A DNA stretch of 34,232 nt from Rhodanobacteraceae bacterium. Its GTDB lineage: Bacteria > Pseudomonadota > Gammaproteobacteria > Xanthomonadales > Rhodanobacteraceae. Positions 27,571-34,232 of the stretch are shown one piece after another. The stretch lies in assembly GCA_021325475.1 (NCBI GenBank), contig JAJPHA010000079.1, positions 1-34,232 of the forward strand, given 5' to 3'. How positions within the stretch are numbered: position 1 is the stretch's first letter; each line of letters begins with the position of its first letter. The notes under the pieces are model-generated. The model saw nothing but the letters and a program-made list of their open reading frames with translations, made no database searches and was not told the DNA's origin. The position numbers and the translations under genes were made by a program.

Positions 27571-28236
27571 ATGCCCCTGCCCTGCATCGAAATCGAGACC
27601 GGCGCCGCGCCGCGGGCGGCGGTGATCTGGCTGCACGGCCTCGGCGCCGACGGCCACGATTTCGAGCCGATCGTGCCGGAGCTGGTCGATTCCGGCTGGC
27701 CGCCGCTGCGCTTCGTGTTCCCGCACGCGCCGGTGCGGCCGATCACGATCAACGGCGGCATGCCGATGCGCGCCTGGTACGACATCTCGGGTCTGGAGAT
27801 CGCGCAGCGCCAGGACGAGGCCGGCATCCGCACCTCGATCGGCCTGCTCGACGAGTTGATCGAGCGCGAATGCGCGCGCGGCGTGCCGAGCGCGCGCATC
27901 GTGCTCGCCGGCTTCTCGCAGGGTGGCGCGATCGTGCTCGCCGGCGGCATCCGGCAGCCGCGGCCGCTCGCCGGCATCGTCGCGCTGTCCACGTACCTGC
28001 CGATGGCGGAGAGGACCGACGCCGAGGCCAACGCGGCGAACCGCGCGACGCCGATCTTCATGGCCCACGGCACGCTCGATCCGACCATCTCGCACGCGCT
28101 CGGCGAGATGAGCCGCGCCTATCTCGTGCAGCGCGGCTACGCCGTGGAATGGCACAGCTACGCGATGGCGCATCAGGTCTGCGGCGAGGAGATCGCCGAT
28201 CTGCGCCACTGGCTGCGCGCGCGCCTGGCGGCGTGA
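27571..28236 (+). CDS. alpha/beta-hydrolase carboxylesterase, 221 aa
   Basis: Cytosolic serine esterase of the phospholipase/carboxylesterase family (EstB/acyl-protein thioesterase-like). The motifs are IWLHGLGADGHDF, the nucleophile elbow GFSQGG (S116), D170 in AHGTLDP and H201 in AMAHQV. Length is typical and no signal peptide is present. ATG 27571 follows GGAAGGACC. The next gene starts six bases after the stop, so the esterase and algZ-algR-hemC are probably one operon. Confidence 0.93.
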   Translation: MPLPCIEIETGAAPRAAVIWLHGLGADGHDFEPIVPELVDSGWPPLRFVFPHAPVRPITINGGMPMRAWYDISGLEIAQRQDEAGIRTSIGLLDELIERECARGVPSARIVLAGFSQGGAIVLAGGIRQPRPLAGIVALSTYLPMAERTDAEANAANRATPIFMAHGTLDPTISHALGEMSRAYLVQRGYAVEWHSYAMAHQVCGEEIADLRHWLRARLAA

Positions 28237-28242
28237 GGCGTC

Positions 28243-29298
28243 ATGCCCGCACCGACCGCCGCTCCGCGTCCGTCCTGGCTGCCGGACTTCTGCAGCCTGC
28301 CGGTGCTGTTCGCGGTGATGATCGTGGCCGAGCTCTTGGTGCTGGTGATCCTGATCGCGCCGAGCGACGAGAGCCGGCCGCTGCTGCCGCGCCTGACCAC
28401 GACCAGCGTGTTCGTGCAGTGGCTGGCGCTGCTCTGCGCCGTGTGCCTGTGCCAGTTGCGCGCGCCGTTGCAGCGCCTGCCGCCCTGGCTCGGCGTGGCC
28501 GTGGCCTATGTGCTGATGTTGCTCGTCACCGTGCTCGGCAGCGCGCTCGTGTTCCGGCTCGATCAGGAGCTCGGCCTCGGGCTGACCCTGCCGGTGCAGT
28601 TCGAGGCGCGCTTCGTCTGGCGCAACGCCGCGCTGTGCGCACTGATCGGCGCGGCGCTGCTGCGCTACTTCTACGTGTTCGAGCAGTGGCGCGAGCGCGT
28701 GCGCGCCGAGGCGAAGGCGCGCTTCGACGCCTTGCAGGCGCGCATCCGGCCGCATTTCCTGTTCAACAGCATGAACACCATCGCCAGCCTGATCCCGCTG
28801 CGTCCGCAGGAGGCCGAGCGCGCGGTGGAGAATCTGGCCGACCTGTTCCGCGCCGCGCTCGGCGACGAGGCGACGCCGAGCACGCTCGGCGCCGAGCTCG
28901 ATCTGGTGCGGCGCTATCTCGACATCGAGAAGCTGCGCCTCGGCGAGCGCCTGCGGGTGGACTGGGACGTGGCCGAGCTGCCGCCGGCGATGCCGGTGCC
29001 GGCGCTGCTGCTGCAGCCGCTGATCGAGAACGCCGTGTACCACGGCATCCAGCAGTTGCCGGCGGGCGGCACGCTCCGCGTGCGCGGCCGCTGCGACGGC
29101 CGCCACGTCGAGATCGAGATCCGCAATCCCTGTCCGCCGGCCGCCGCGCGTGCGCGCAGCGGCCGCGGCATGGCGCTGGCCAACACCCGCGCCCGGATCG
29201 AGTACCATTTCGGCCGGCGCGGCACGCTCGACGTCGACGCCGGCGCGGAGTACTACGCCTGCCGCCTGCGCCTGCCGGTGACGGCGGAGGCGGACTGA
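28243..29298 (+). CDS. algZ: AlgZ/FimS-like membrane histidine kinase, 351 aa
   Basis: LytS/YehU-type kinase paired with AlgR, which in Pseudomonas controls alginate and type IV pili. Four hydrophobic segments lie in the N-terminal half (about 18-39, 52-70, 82-103, 127-142). The His_kinase motif IRPHFLFNSMNTIASLI has the phosphorylated H171, and the ATP-binding domain has IENAVYHGI, the AlgZ-type RNPCPP, and GRGMALANTRARI. ATG 28243 is six bases after the esterase stop. AlgR follows after 36 bp. Confidence 0.9.
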   Translation: MPAPTAAPRPSWLPDFCSLPVLFAVMIVAELLVLVILIAPSDESRPLLPRLTTTSVFVQWLALLCAVCLCQLRAPLQRLPPWLGVAVAYVLMLLVTVLGSALVFRLDQELGLGLTLPVQFEARFVWRNAALCALIGAALLRYFYVFEQWRERVRAEAKARFDALQARIRPHFLFNSMNTIASLIPLRPQEAERAVENLADLFRAALGDEATPSTLGAELDLVRRYLDIEKLRLGERLRVDWDVAELPPAMPVPALLLQPLIENAVYHGIQQLPAGGTLRVRGRCDGRHVEIEIRNPCPPAAARARSGRGMALANTRARIEYHFGRRGTLDVDAGAEYYACRLRLPVTAEAD

Positions 29299-29334
29299 GT
29301 CGACCCGGCACGACGCGGAGGCACGCCCGGTACC

Positions 29335-30075
29335 ATGGCCATGCGAGTCCTGATCGTCGACGACGAACCGCTGGCGCGCGAGCGCCTGGCGGCGCTGCTC
29401 CAGGAGTGCGGCGAGGTCACGGTCGTCGGCGAGGCCGGCGACGGTCGCGCCGCGGTGGAGGCGGTGGAGCGGCTGCGGCCGGACGTCGTGCTGCTCGACA
29501 TCCGCATGCCGGTGATGGACGGCCTGGAGGCCGCGCGCCACCTCGCCCGGTTCGACACGCCGCCGGCGATCGTGTTCTGCACCGCCTACGACGAGCATGC
29601 GCTCGCCGCGTTCGAGGCCAGCGCGATCGATTATCTGGTCAAGCCGGTGCGGGCGGAGCGGCTGCGCACCGCGCTGGAACGCGCGCGCCGCTTCGGCGCC
29701 GGCACGCTCGCCAAGCTCGAGACCATGACCGCCACCGCGCGCGCGCGCAGCCACCTGTGCGCGCGCGTGCGCGGCAATCTGGTGCTGGTGCCGGTCGCCG
29801 ACATCGACTATCTGCTGGCCGAGGACAAGTACGTCGTCGTCCATCACCGCAAGGGCGAGGTGCTGGTCGAGGAGGCGCTGAAGTCGCTGGAGACCGAATT
29901 CGGCGATCGCTTCGTGCGCATCCACCGCAACTGCCTGGTCGCGCGCGATCGCCTCGCCGGCCTGGTGCGCGGCGCCGACGGCGGGGTCTACGCCAGGCTC
30001 GAAGGCTGCACCGCGACGCTCGAGATCAGCCGCCGCAACCTGCCGGCGCTGCGCCGGCTGGTGCGCTCGCTGTGA
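29335..30075 (+). CDS. algR: LytTR response regulator AlgR
   Basis: Receiver domain with DDEP, D55 in VVLLDIRMP and the conserved Lys in YLVKPV, then a LytTR DNA-binding domain (about 140-246) with [16 protein letters not shown] and [11 protein letters not shown]. The 246-aa length matches Pseudomonas AlgR. Either ATG 29335 or ATG 29341 could be used; I took the first. The algZ-algR-hemC order is conserved in pseudomonads and xanthomonads, supporting the names. Confidence 0.93.
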   Translation: MAMRVLIVDDEPLARERLAALLQECGEVTVVGEAGDGRAAVEAVERLRPDVVLLDIRMPVMDGLEAARHLARFDTPPAIVFCTAYDEHALAAFEASAIDYLVKPVRAERLRTALERARRFGAGTLAKLETMTATARARSHLCARVRGNLVLVPVADIDYLLAEDKYVVVHHRKGEVLVEEALKSLETEFGDRFVRIHRNCLVARDRLAGLVRGADGGVYARLEGCTATLEISRRNLPALRRLVRSL

Positions 30076-30088
30076 ACCGCGCCCGGCC

Positions 30089-31018
30089 GTGAGCGCGACG
30101 ACGCTGCGCATCGCCACGCGCCGGAGCGCGCTCGCCCTGTGGCAGGCCGAGCACGTCGCCGCGCGCCTGCGCGCGACGCATCCCGGACTCGCCATCGAGC
30201 TCGTGCCGATGACCACCCGCGGCGACCGCATCCTCGACCGCCCGCTCGCCGCGCTCGGCGGCAAGGGCCTGTTCCTCAAGGAACTCGAGGTGGCGCTTGC
30301 CGAGCAGCGCGCCGACATCGCCGTGCATTCGTTCAAGGACGTGCCGGTGGAGCTCGACGCCGGTTTCGCCATCGGCGCGGTGCTGGAGCGCGCCGATCCG
30401 GCGGATGCCTTCGTCTCGGTACACTTTGCGCGGTTGGATACTTTGCCGCACGGCGCCCGGGTCGGCACTTCCTCGCTGCGGCGCCAGGCGCAGTTGCGCG
30501 CGCGCCGCGCCGATCTCCAACTCGTCGATCTGCGCGGCAACGTGCCGACCCGCCTCGCCCGGCTCGACGCCGGCGCCTGTGACGCCATCGTGCTTGCCTG
30601 CGCCGGTCTCGAGCGGCTCGGCCTCGGTGGACGCATCCGCAGCCGGCTCGCGCCGCCGCACTGGCTGCCCGCTGCGGCGCAGGGCGCGATCGCGGTGGAG
30701 TGCCGCGTGGGCGACGCGCGCAGCGCCGAGCTGCTCGCGCCGTTGCACGACCCGGCGACCGCGCGCTGCGTCGCCGCCGAGCGCGCGTTGACGCGGCACC
30801 TGCACGGCAATTGTCAGGTGCCGATCGCGGCGTACTGCTTCGAGAGCGAGACCGGCCTGCACCTCGCCGGCCTGGTCGGTGATGCCGCCGACGGCCGGCT
30901 GGTGCGCGCCGAGGCGAGCGGCGCGAGCGAGGCGCCAGAGGCACTCGGTCGCCGCGTTGCCGAGCGGCTGCTCGCCGCGGGTGCGGGCGAGTTGTTGAGG
31001 TTGAGGGCTGAGGGCTGA
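30089..31018 (+). CDS. hemC: hydroxymethylbilane synthase (porphobilinogen deaminase)
   Basis: Joins four porphobilinogen molecules into hydroxymethylbilane for heme synthesis. The 309-aa protein has [13 protein letters not shown], the substrate-binding [11 protein letters not shown] and [18 protein letters not shown], and the cofactor-attaching C242 in [14 protein letters not shown] 30089 gives [13 protein letters not shown]. The last codons (LRLRAEG) and the TGA stop are formed by the heptamer repeat of locus D, so the natural C-terminus has been replaced or extended by repeat sequence. Confidence 0.97.
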   Translation: MSATTLRIATRRSALALWQAEHVAARLRATHPGLAIELVPMTTRGDRILDRPLAALGGKGLFLKELEVALAEQRADIAVHSFKDVPVELDAGFAIGAVLERADPADAFVSVHFARLDTLPHGARVGTSSLRRQAQLRARRADLQLVDLRGNVPTRLARLDAGACDAIVLACAGLERLGLGGRIRSRLAPPHWLPAAAQGAIAVECRVGDARSAELLAPLHDPATARCVAAERALTRHLHGNCQVPIAAYCFESETGLHLAGLVGDAADGRLVRAEASGASEAPEALGRRVAERLLAAGAGELLRLRAEG

Positions 31019-31078
31019 GGGCTGAGGGCCGGGGGCTGCGCAGCTTTTCCCGCTCACCGCTGACCGCTCACCGCTCAC
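31002..31078. repeat. composite heptamer repeat element, locus D
   Basis: Lies between convergent hemC and the DmsC-like gene and overlaps both coding ends. It has four TGAGGGC units (31002-31029), one CGGGGGC, a palindromic core GCTG-CG-CAGC followed by TTTT (31035-31048), then CGCTCAC, CGCTGAC, CGCTCAC, CGCTCAC (31051-31078). Read on the minus strand the right arm is GTGAGCG, so both arms are G-rich toward the core on opposite strands. The core plus T-run could end transcription. Confidence 0.92.
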
Positions 31079-32006
31079 CATAAAACAACATCACCACATG
31101 CTTCGCCTCGGCGAAGAACAGCCAGCGTTCGACGAACGAGCCGGCGATGACTGCAGACGCGACGACGCCGGCGCTCGGCGCGGCCGGCACGGGCCACAAC
31201 GCCGCGGCGATGCCGAGCGCGGCCGGCACCGCGCCGATCAGGAACAGCGCGATCCGGCGCAGCCGCGCGGCGTGCTTGCGGGCGAGCGCGAAGCCCATCT
31301 CGCGGGTCAGGTAATTCTCCTCGGTGTGCGGCGCCTCGACCGCGCGCACCGTGCCGAAGCGGCCGAGGCCGGTGGCGGATTCGGCGGTCGCGGCCGGCGG
31401 TGCGCGGTCGAGGCGGCGCCAGTACGCGCGTTTGAGCAGGGCCGCGGCGAGGGCGAGGGTCGCGACCAGGCCGGGCAGCGGCCTGTCGCCGGCGTCGTGC
31501 GCGAGCGCGCCGATCAGCCAGCCTGCGCTCGATCCGCCGAGCAGGCCGAGCAGCAGATACCCCGGCAGCACCAGGGCATCGCGCCAGGCCGGTATGGTTT
31601 TCAGCGAAGTATAGATTTTCGCCGTGCAGGTCACGGTCGCCGCGGCGAGCACGGCGAGCGCGAGGCCGCCGGCGCGCAGCGCCCCGGCGTCCGCGCCGCG
31701 CCAGAGCAGCATCCCGAGCGCCGCCGCCGGGACGAAGCTCGCCGACGCCGCGATGCCCTCGCGCGACAGCCACGACGAGCGCCACTGGCTGAACGCCCGC
31801 CAGGCGCGCCGCGGCTGGCCGAGGTGCAGGGTCGAGGCGACGAGGCCCGCGGCGGCGAACGCGGCGCCGACGGTGAGCGCGAGCAGCGCCGGCTCGCGGC
31901 CGAGACGCACCGGCGCGAGCGCGAGCCCCGCGCCGAGCAGGAACCAGAGTCCGTAGCCCATGCCGGAGACGACGGTGAAGAACAGGATCGAGAGGGCGGG
32001 GCGCAT
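31068..32006 (-). CDS. DmsC/SoeC-type membrane anchor subunit, 312 aa
   Basis: Polytopic membrane protein anchoring an iron-sulfur molybdoenzyme to the quinone pool. About eight hydrophobic segments are visible, beginning MRPALSILFFTVVSGMGYGLWFLL and including the family signature STLHLGQPRRAWRAFSQWRSSWLSRE and the C-terminal FVERWLFFAEAKHVV. This signature is typical of DmsC-like anchors, including SoeC of the sulfite-oxidising enzyme. The start overlaps the upstream ferredoxin stop (TGATG). The final codons GER and the stop are encoded by the heptamer repeat of locus D. An AT-rich patch (31608-31620) uses three rare codons in a row. Confidence 0.88.
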   Translation of the reverse strand: MRPALSILFFTVVSGMGYGLWFLLGAGLALAPVRLGREPALLALTVGAAFAAAGLVASTLHLGQPRRAWRAFSQWRSSWLSREGIAASASFVPAAALGMLLWRGADAGALRAGGLALAVLAAATVTCTAKIYTSLKTIPAWRDALVLPGYLLLGLLGGSSAGWLIGALAHDAGDRPLPGLVATLALAAALLKRAYWRRLDRAPPAATAESATGLGRFGTVRAVEAPHTEENYLTREMGFALARKHAARLRRIALFLIGAVPAALGIAAALWPVPAAPSAGVVASAVIAGSFVERWLFFAEAKHVVMLFYGER

Positions 32007-32749
32007 CAGCGCGACAGCAGCCTGTCCAGCCAGCGCAGGATCGGCGCGGCGGTGGAAAAATCCACTTTTTCCTCCGCCGGCGGCGGCGCAGACGCGGTGC
32101 CGCCGGCGCGGCGCGGGCGCGGCGGCAGATACTTGTTCACCGGCCGGTAACCGAGCTCGGGCATGAGGTCGTGGCCGCCGCGTTCGGCGACGAGTTTCGA
32201 CACCGCCGATTCGGGATCGCCGAGATCGCCGAAATGACGCGCGCGGGTCGGGCAAGCCATCACGCAGGCCGGCTGGCGATCGGATTCGTCGAACGATTCG
32301 TTGTAGATGCGATCCACGCACAGCGTGCATTTCTGCATCACGCCGCGCGTCGTGCTGAACTCGCGCGCGCCGTAGGGGCAGGCCCAGGCGCAGAGCTGGC
32401 AGCCGATGCACTTGTCCTCGTCCACCAGCACGATGCCGTCCTCGGCGCGCTTGTAGCTCGCGCCGGTCGGACAAACGGTGACGCAATCCGGCGTCTCGCA
32501 GTGCAGGCATGAGCGCGGGAAGTGCACGGTGAGCGCCGGCGCGGCGCTCGTCACCTCGTAGGTGTGCACGCGATTGAACCACACGCCCTGCGGCCGTTCG
32601 CCCCAGGCGTCCTCGTCCGGCAGCGGCCCGAACTGGCCGCCGTCGTTCCATTGCTTGCACGCCACCGCGCAGGCATGGCAGCCGACGCAGGTGTCGAGGT
32701 CGATGACGAGGCCGAGTTTCCTCGCCGAGGGTGGCGGCAGGGAGGTCAT
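32006..32749 (-). CDS. four-cluster ferredoxin subunit, DmsB/SoeB-like, 247 aa
   Basis: Electron-transfer subunit of a molybdopterin oxidoreductase. Sixteen cysteines in four groups bind four [4Fe-4S] clusters: CVGCHACAVAC, CLHCETPDCVTVC, CIGCQLCAWAC and CTLC...CVMAC. No Tat signal is present, which favours the cytoplasm-facing SoeB type over periplasmic PsrB types. A C-terminal extension (from YRPVNKYLPPRPRRAGG) is specific. ATG 32749 overlaps the SLC13 stop (ATGA). The catalytic A subunit is not on this segment; it must lie elsewhere, possibly beyond the right edge. Confidence 0.88.
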   Translation of the reverse strand: MTSLPPPSARKLGLVIDLDTCVGCHACAVACKQWNDGGQFGPLPDEDAWGERPQGVWFNRVHTYEVTSAAPALTVHFPRSCLHCETPDCVTVCPTGASYKRAEDGIVLVDEDKCIGCQLCAWACPYGAREFSTTRGVMQKCTLCVDRIYNESFDESDRQPACVMACPTRARHFGDLGDPESAVSKLVAERGGHDLMPELGYRPVNKYLPPRPRRAGGTASAPPPAEEKVDFSTAAPILRWLDRLLSR

Positions 32750-34232
32750 GGCGCGAGCGGCCAGAAGCGCGGGATGAGCAGCATCGACAGCGTGCAGAAC
32801 AGCAGGATCAGCGGAATGCCGACCTTCATGAAATCGGTGAAGCGGTAGCCGCCGGCGGCGTACACCATGGTGTTGGTCGGATAGCCGACCGGCGTGGCGA
32901 ACGAGGTCGCGGCGGCGAAGGCGACGGTCACCACGAACGGCGTCGGACTCGCGTCGAGCGCGTGCGCCACCGAGATCGCGATCGGCACCATCAGCACCAC
33001 CGAGGGATTGTGCCCCATCACCTCGGTGAGCAGCGCGGTGAGCAGGTACACCATCAGCAGCACCGCGAGCGGGCCGTGCGCGCCGACCAGACGCATGCCG
33101 GCGTCCACCAGATGCTGGGCGAGCCCGCTCCTGTCGAGGGCGATGCCGAGCGGCAGGATCGCGCCGAGCAGCACGATCACCTTCCAGTCCATGGTCTCGT
33201 AGACGTCCTCGAAGTTGAAGCAGCCGGCGAGCGCCATCGCCGCGCAGCCGAGCAACGCCGCGACCACGATCGGCACCACGCCGAGACCGGCCAGCGCGAT
33301 GGTGGCGACGAGGATGGCGACGGCGAGCGGCGCCTTGCGGCGCGAGGCGTGCACGTCGCCGCGTTCGCTCAACACCACCAGGCCCGACTCGCGGCGCAGA
33401 TGCTTGAGTGCCGGCTCGTCGAGCGCGAGCAGCAGGATGTCGCCGACCTCGAGCCGCGCCGCCTTGAGCGGCGCGCGCAGGATGCCGCCGCGCCGCTGCA
33501 GCGCCAGCACCGCGGCGTTGTAGTTCCAGCGGAAGTCCGCCTCGGCCACGGTCTGGCCGACCAGGCGCGTGCCGGGCGCGACCAGCGCCTCGAGCAGGAT
33601 GCGTGGCTGGGCGCTGCGTTCGGCGAGCTCGGCGAGCGGCGCGATGGCGAGCTTCAACTGGCGCTGGAGCTCCTCGATGCGCTGCCAGTCGCCGCGCGCC
33701 AGCAGCACGTCGCCGGCCATCAGCTCGCGTTCGCGCGGTGCGGCGAGATAGACGTCGTCGCGCAGCAGCTCGAGCACGTAGACGCCGAACTTCTCGCCCA
33801 GCCGCGCCTGCGCCACCGAGGAGCCGATCAGCGGCGAATCCGGCAGCACCACGAGTTCGGTGACGAACTTGCCGGGCTCGCGTTCCTCGCGCGCGTCGGT
33901 GTCGAGATGGCGCGGCAGCAGCCAGCGGCCGATCAACAGCAGGTAGGTCATGCCGACGGCCGCGAGCACCGCGCCGAGCTTGGTGAAATCGAACACGGCG
34001 AAGCCGGGCAGGCCGTGCTGGATCGCCAGACTGTTGGTCAGCAGGTTCGACGAGGTGCCGAGCAGGGTGCACACGCCGCCCATCTGCGCGGCGTAGGACA
34101 TCGGGATCAGCACGCGCGCCGGCGAGGTGCGGCTGCGCGCGCACACGCTCAGCGTCACCGGCAGGAACGTCGCCACCAGCGCGGTGTTCTTCACGAACGC
34201 GCCGAGGAAGCCGACGATCAGCATGATCGCCA
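32746..34232 (-). CDS. SLC13/DASS-family carrier with two TrkA-C domains (5' end cut by window)
   Basis: Sodium-coupled or exchange carrier for a divalent anion (sulfate, dicarboxylate or similar). It shows the two Ser-Asn-Thr-type substrate motifs GTSSNLLTNS and GYPTNTMVYAAGGYRF, multiple membrane helices, and in the middle two RCK/TrkA-C domains (each with the ELVVLPDSPLIG- or EALVAPGTRLVG-type start and a GD.LL ending). About 495 codons are inside the window and roughly 100 N-terminal residues should lie beyond it. Translational coupling to the SoeB/SoeC-like genes suggests transport of the sulfate or sulfur oxyanion that the enzyme makes or uses; this is inference. Confidence 0.9.
   Translation of the reverse strand, partial: AIMLIVGFLGAFVKNTALVATFLPVTLSVCARSRTSPARVLIPMSYAAQMGGVCTLLGTSSNLLTNSLAIQHGLPGFAVFDFTKLGAVLAAVGMTYLLLIGRWLLPRHLDTDAREEREPGKFVTELVVLPDSPLIGSSVAQARLGEKFGVYVLELLRDDVYLAAPRERELMAGDVLLARGDWQRIEELQRQLKLAIAPLAELAERSAQPRILLEALVAPGTRLVGQTVAEADFRWNYNAAVLALQRRGGILRAPLKAARLEVGDILLLALDEPALKHLRRESGLVVLSERGDVHASRRKAPLAVAILVATIALAGLGVVPIVVAALLGCAAMALAGCFNFEDVYETMDWKVIVLLGAILPLGIALDRSGLAQHLVDAGMRLVGAHGPLAVLLMVYLLTALLTEVMGHNPSVVLMVPIAISVAHALDASPTPFVVTVAFAAATSFATPVGYPTNTMVYAAGGYRFTDFMKVGIPLILLFCTLSMLLIPRFWPLAP

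Noticed and set aside
27508-30810. 1100-codon open frame on the minus strand across the esterase, algZ, algR and hemC
   Set aside because: It crosses four well-recognised plus-strand genes and shows no family motifs.

Overview
The window is a GC-rich bacterial chromosome segment, densely packed and with very high G+C at third codon positions. Gene content and order point to a gammaproteobacterium of the Xanthomonadales/Lysobacterales type. The evidence is the run tsaC-topA-dprA-LysM facing def-fmt-rsmB, a DUF4390-ntrY-ntrX group, an algZ-algR-hemC cluster, a topoisomerase I with repeated C-terminal domains instead of zinc fingers, and GGGAATC-type heptamer repeats. The assignment rests on recognition of families and synteny, not on a search.

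Layout. 1-217 is a G-rich heptamer repeat that runs into the 3' end of an AMP-binding ligase gene. 199-7055 (minus) holds the ligase, tsaC, topA, dprA and a LysM protein. 7277-12711 (plus) holds def, fmt, rsmB, a DUF4390 lipoprotein and ntrY; two LPS-type glycosyltransferases lie on the minus strand at 12680-14316, between ntrY and ntrX. 14455-19427 (plus) holds ntrX, a 3-hydroxybutyrate dehydrogenase-like SDR, a small TPR protein, dtd and rpoD. After the rpoD terminator comes a 141-bp tandem array with two 28-nt 5' fragments of tRNA-Ile(CAU), followed by the intact tRNA. 19956-27281 (minus) holds a MASE2 diguanylate cyclase, a candidate C-rich-loop small RNA, an inverted-repeat element, a two-component pair whose kinase has a degraded ATP-binding domain, four small genes and a large S9 peptidase. 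27571-31018 (plus) holds an esterase and algZ-algR-hemC. 31068-34232 (minus) is an operon of an SLC13 carrier (cut by the window edge), a four-cluster ferredoxin subunit and a DmsC-type membrane anchor, probably SoeB/SoeC of a sulfite-oxidising enzyme whose catalytic subunit is not here.

Much of the window is housekeeping: translation start and end-processing (def, fmt, rsmB, tsaC, dtd, tRNA-Ile2), transcription (rpoD), DNA topology and uptake (topA, dprA), heme (hemC) and signalling (ntrYX, algZR, an OmpR-type pair, c-di-GMP). Many gene pairs overlap by GTGA or ATGA, implying translational coupling.

The least ordinary parts are non-coding. (1) The partial tRNA-Ile2 array. (2) Composite elements of 7-bp units, mostly of the quadruplex-compatible form GGG-N4, built around a short GCTG..CAGC-type hairpin with T-rich tail; these supply the last codons and stop codons of three genes. 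(3) A small-RNA candidate upstream of the diguanylate cyclase with C-rich loops complementary to that gene's ribosome-binding site. (4) AT-rich islands inside GC-rich genes that share exact words such as CATTGTGGAATTGT and TATACTTTTCC.
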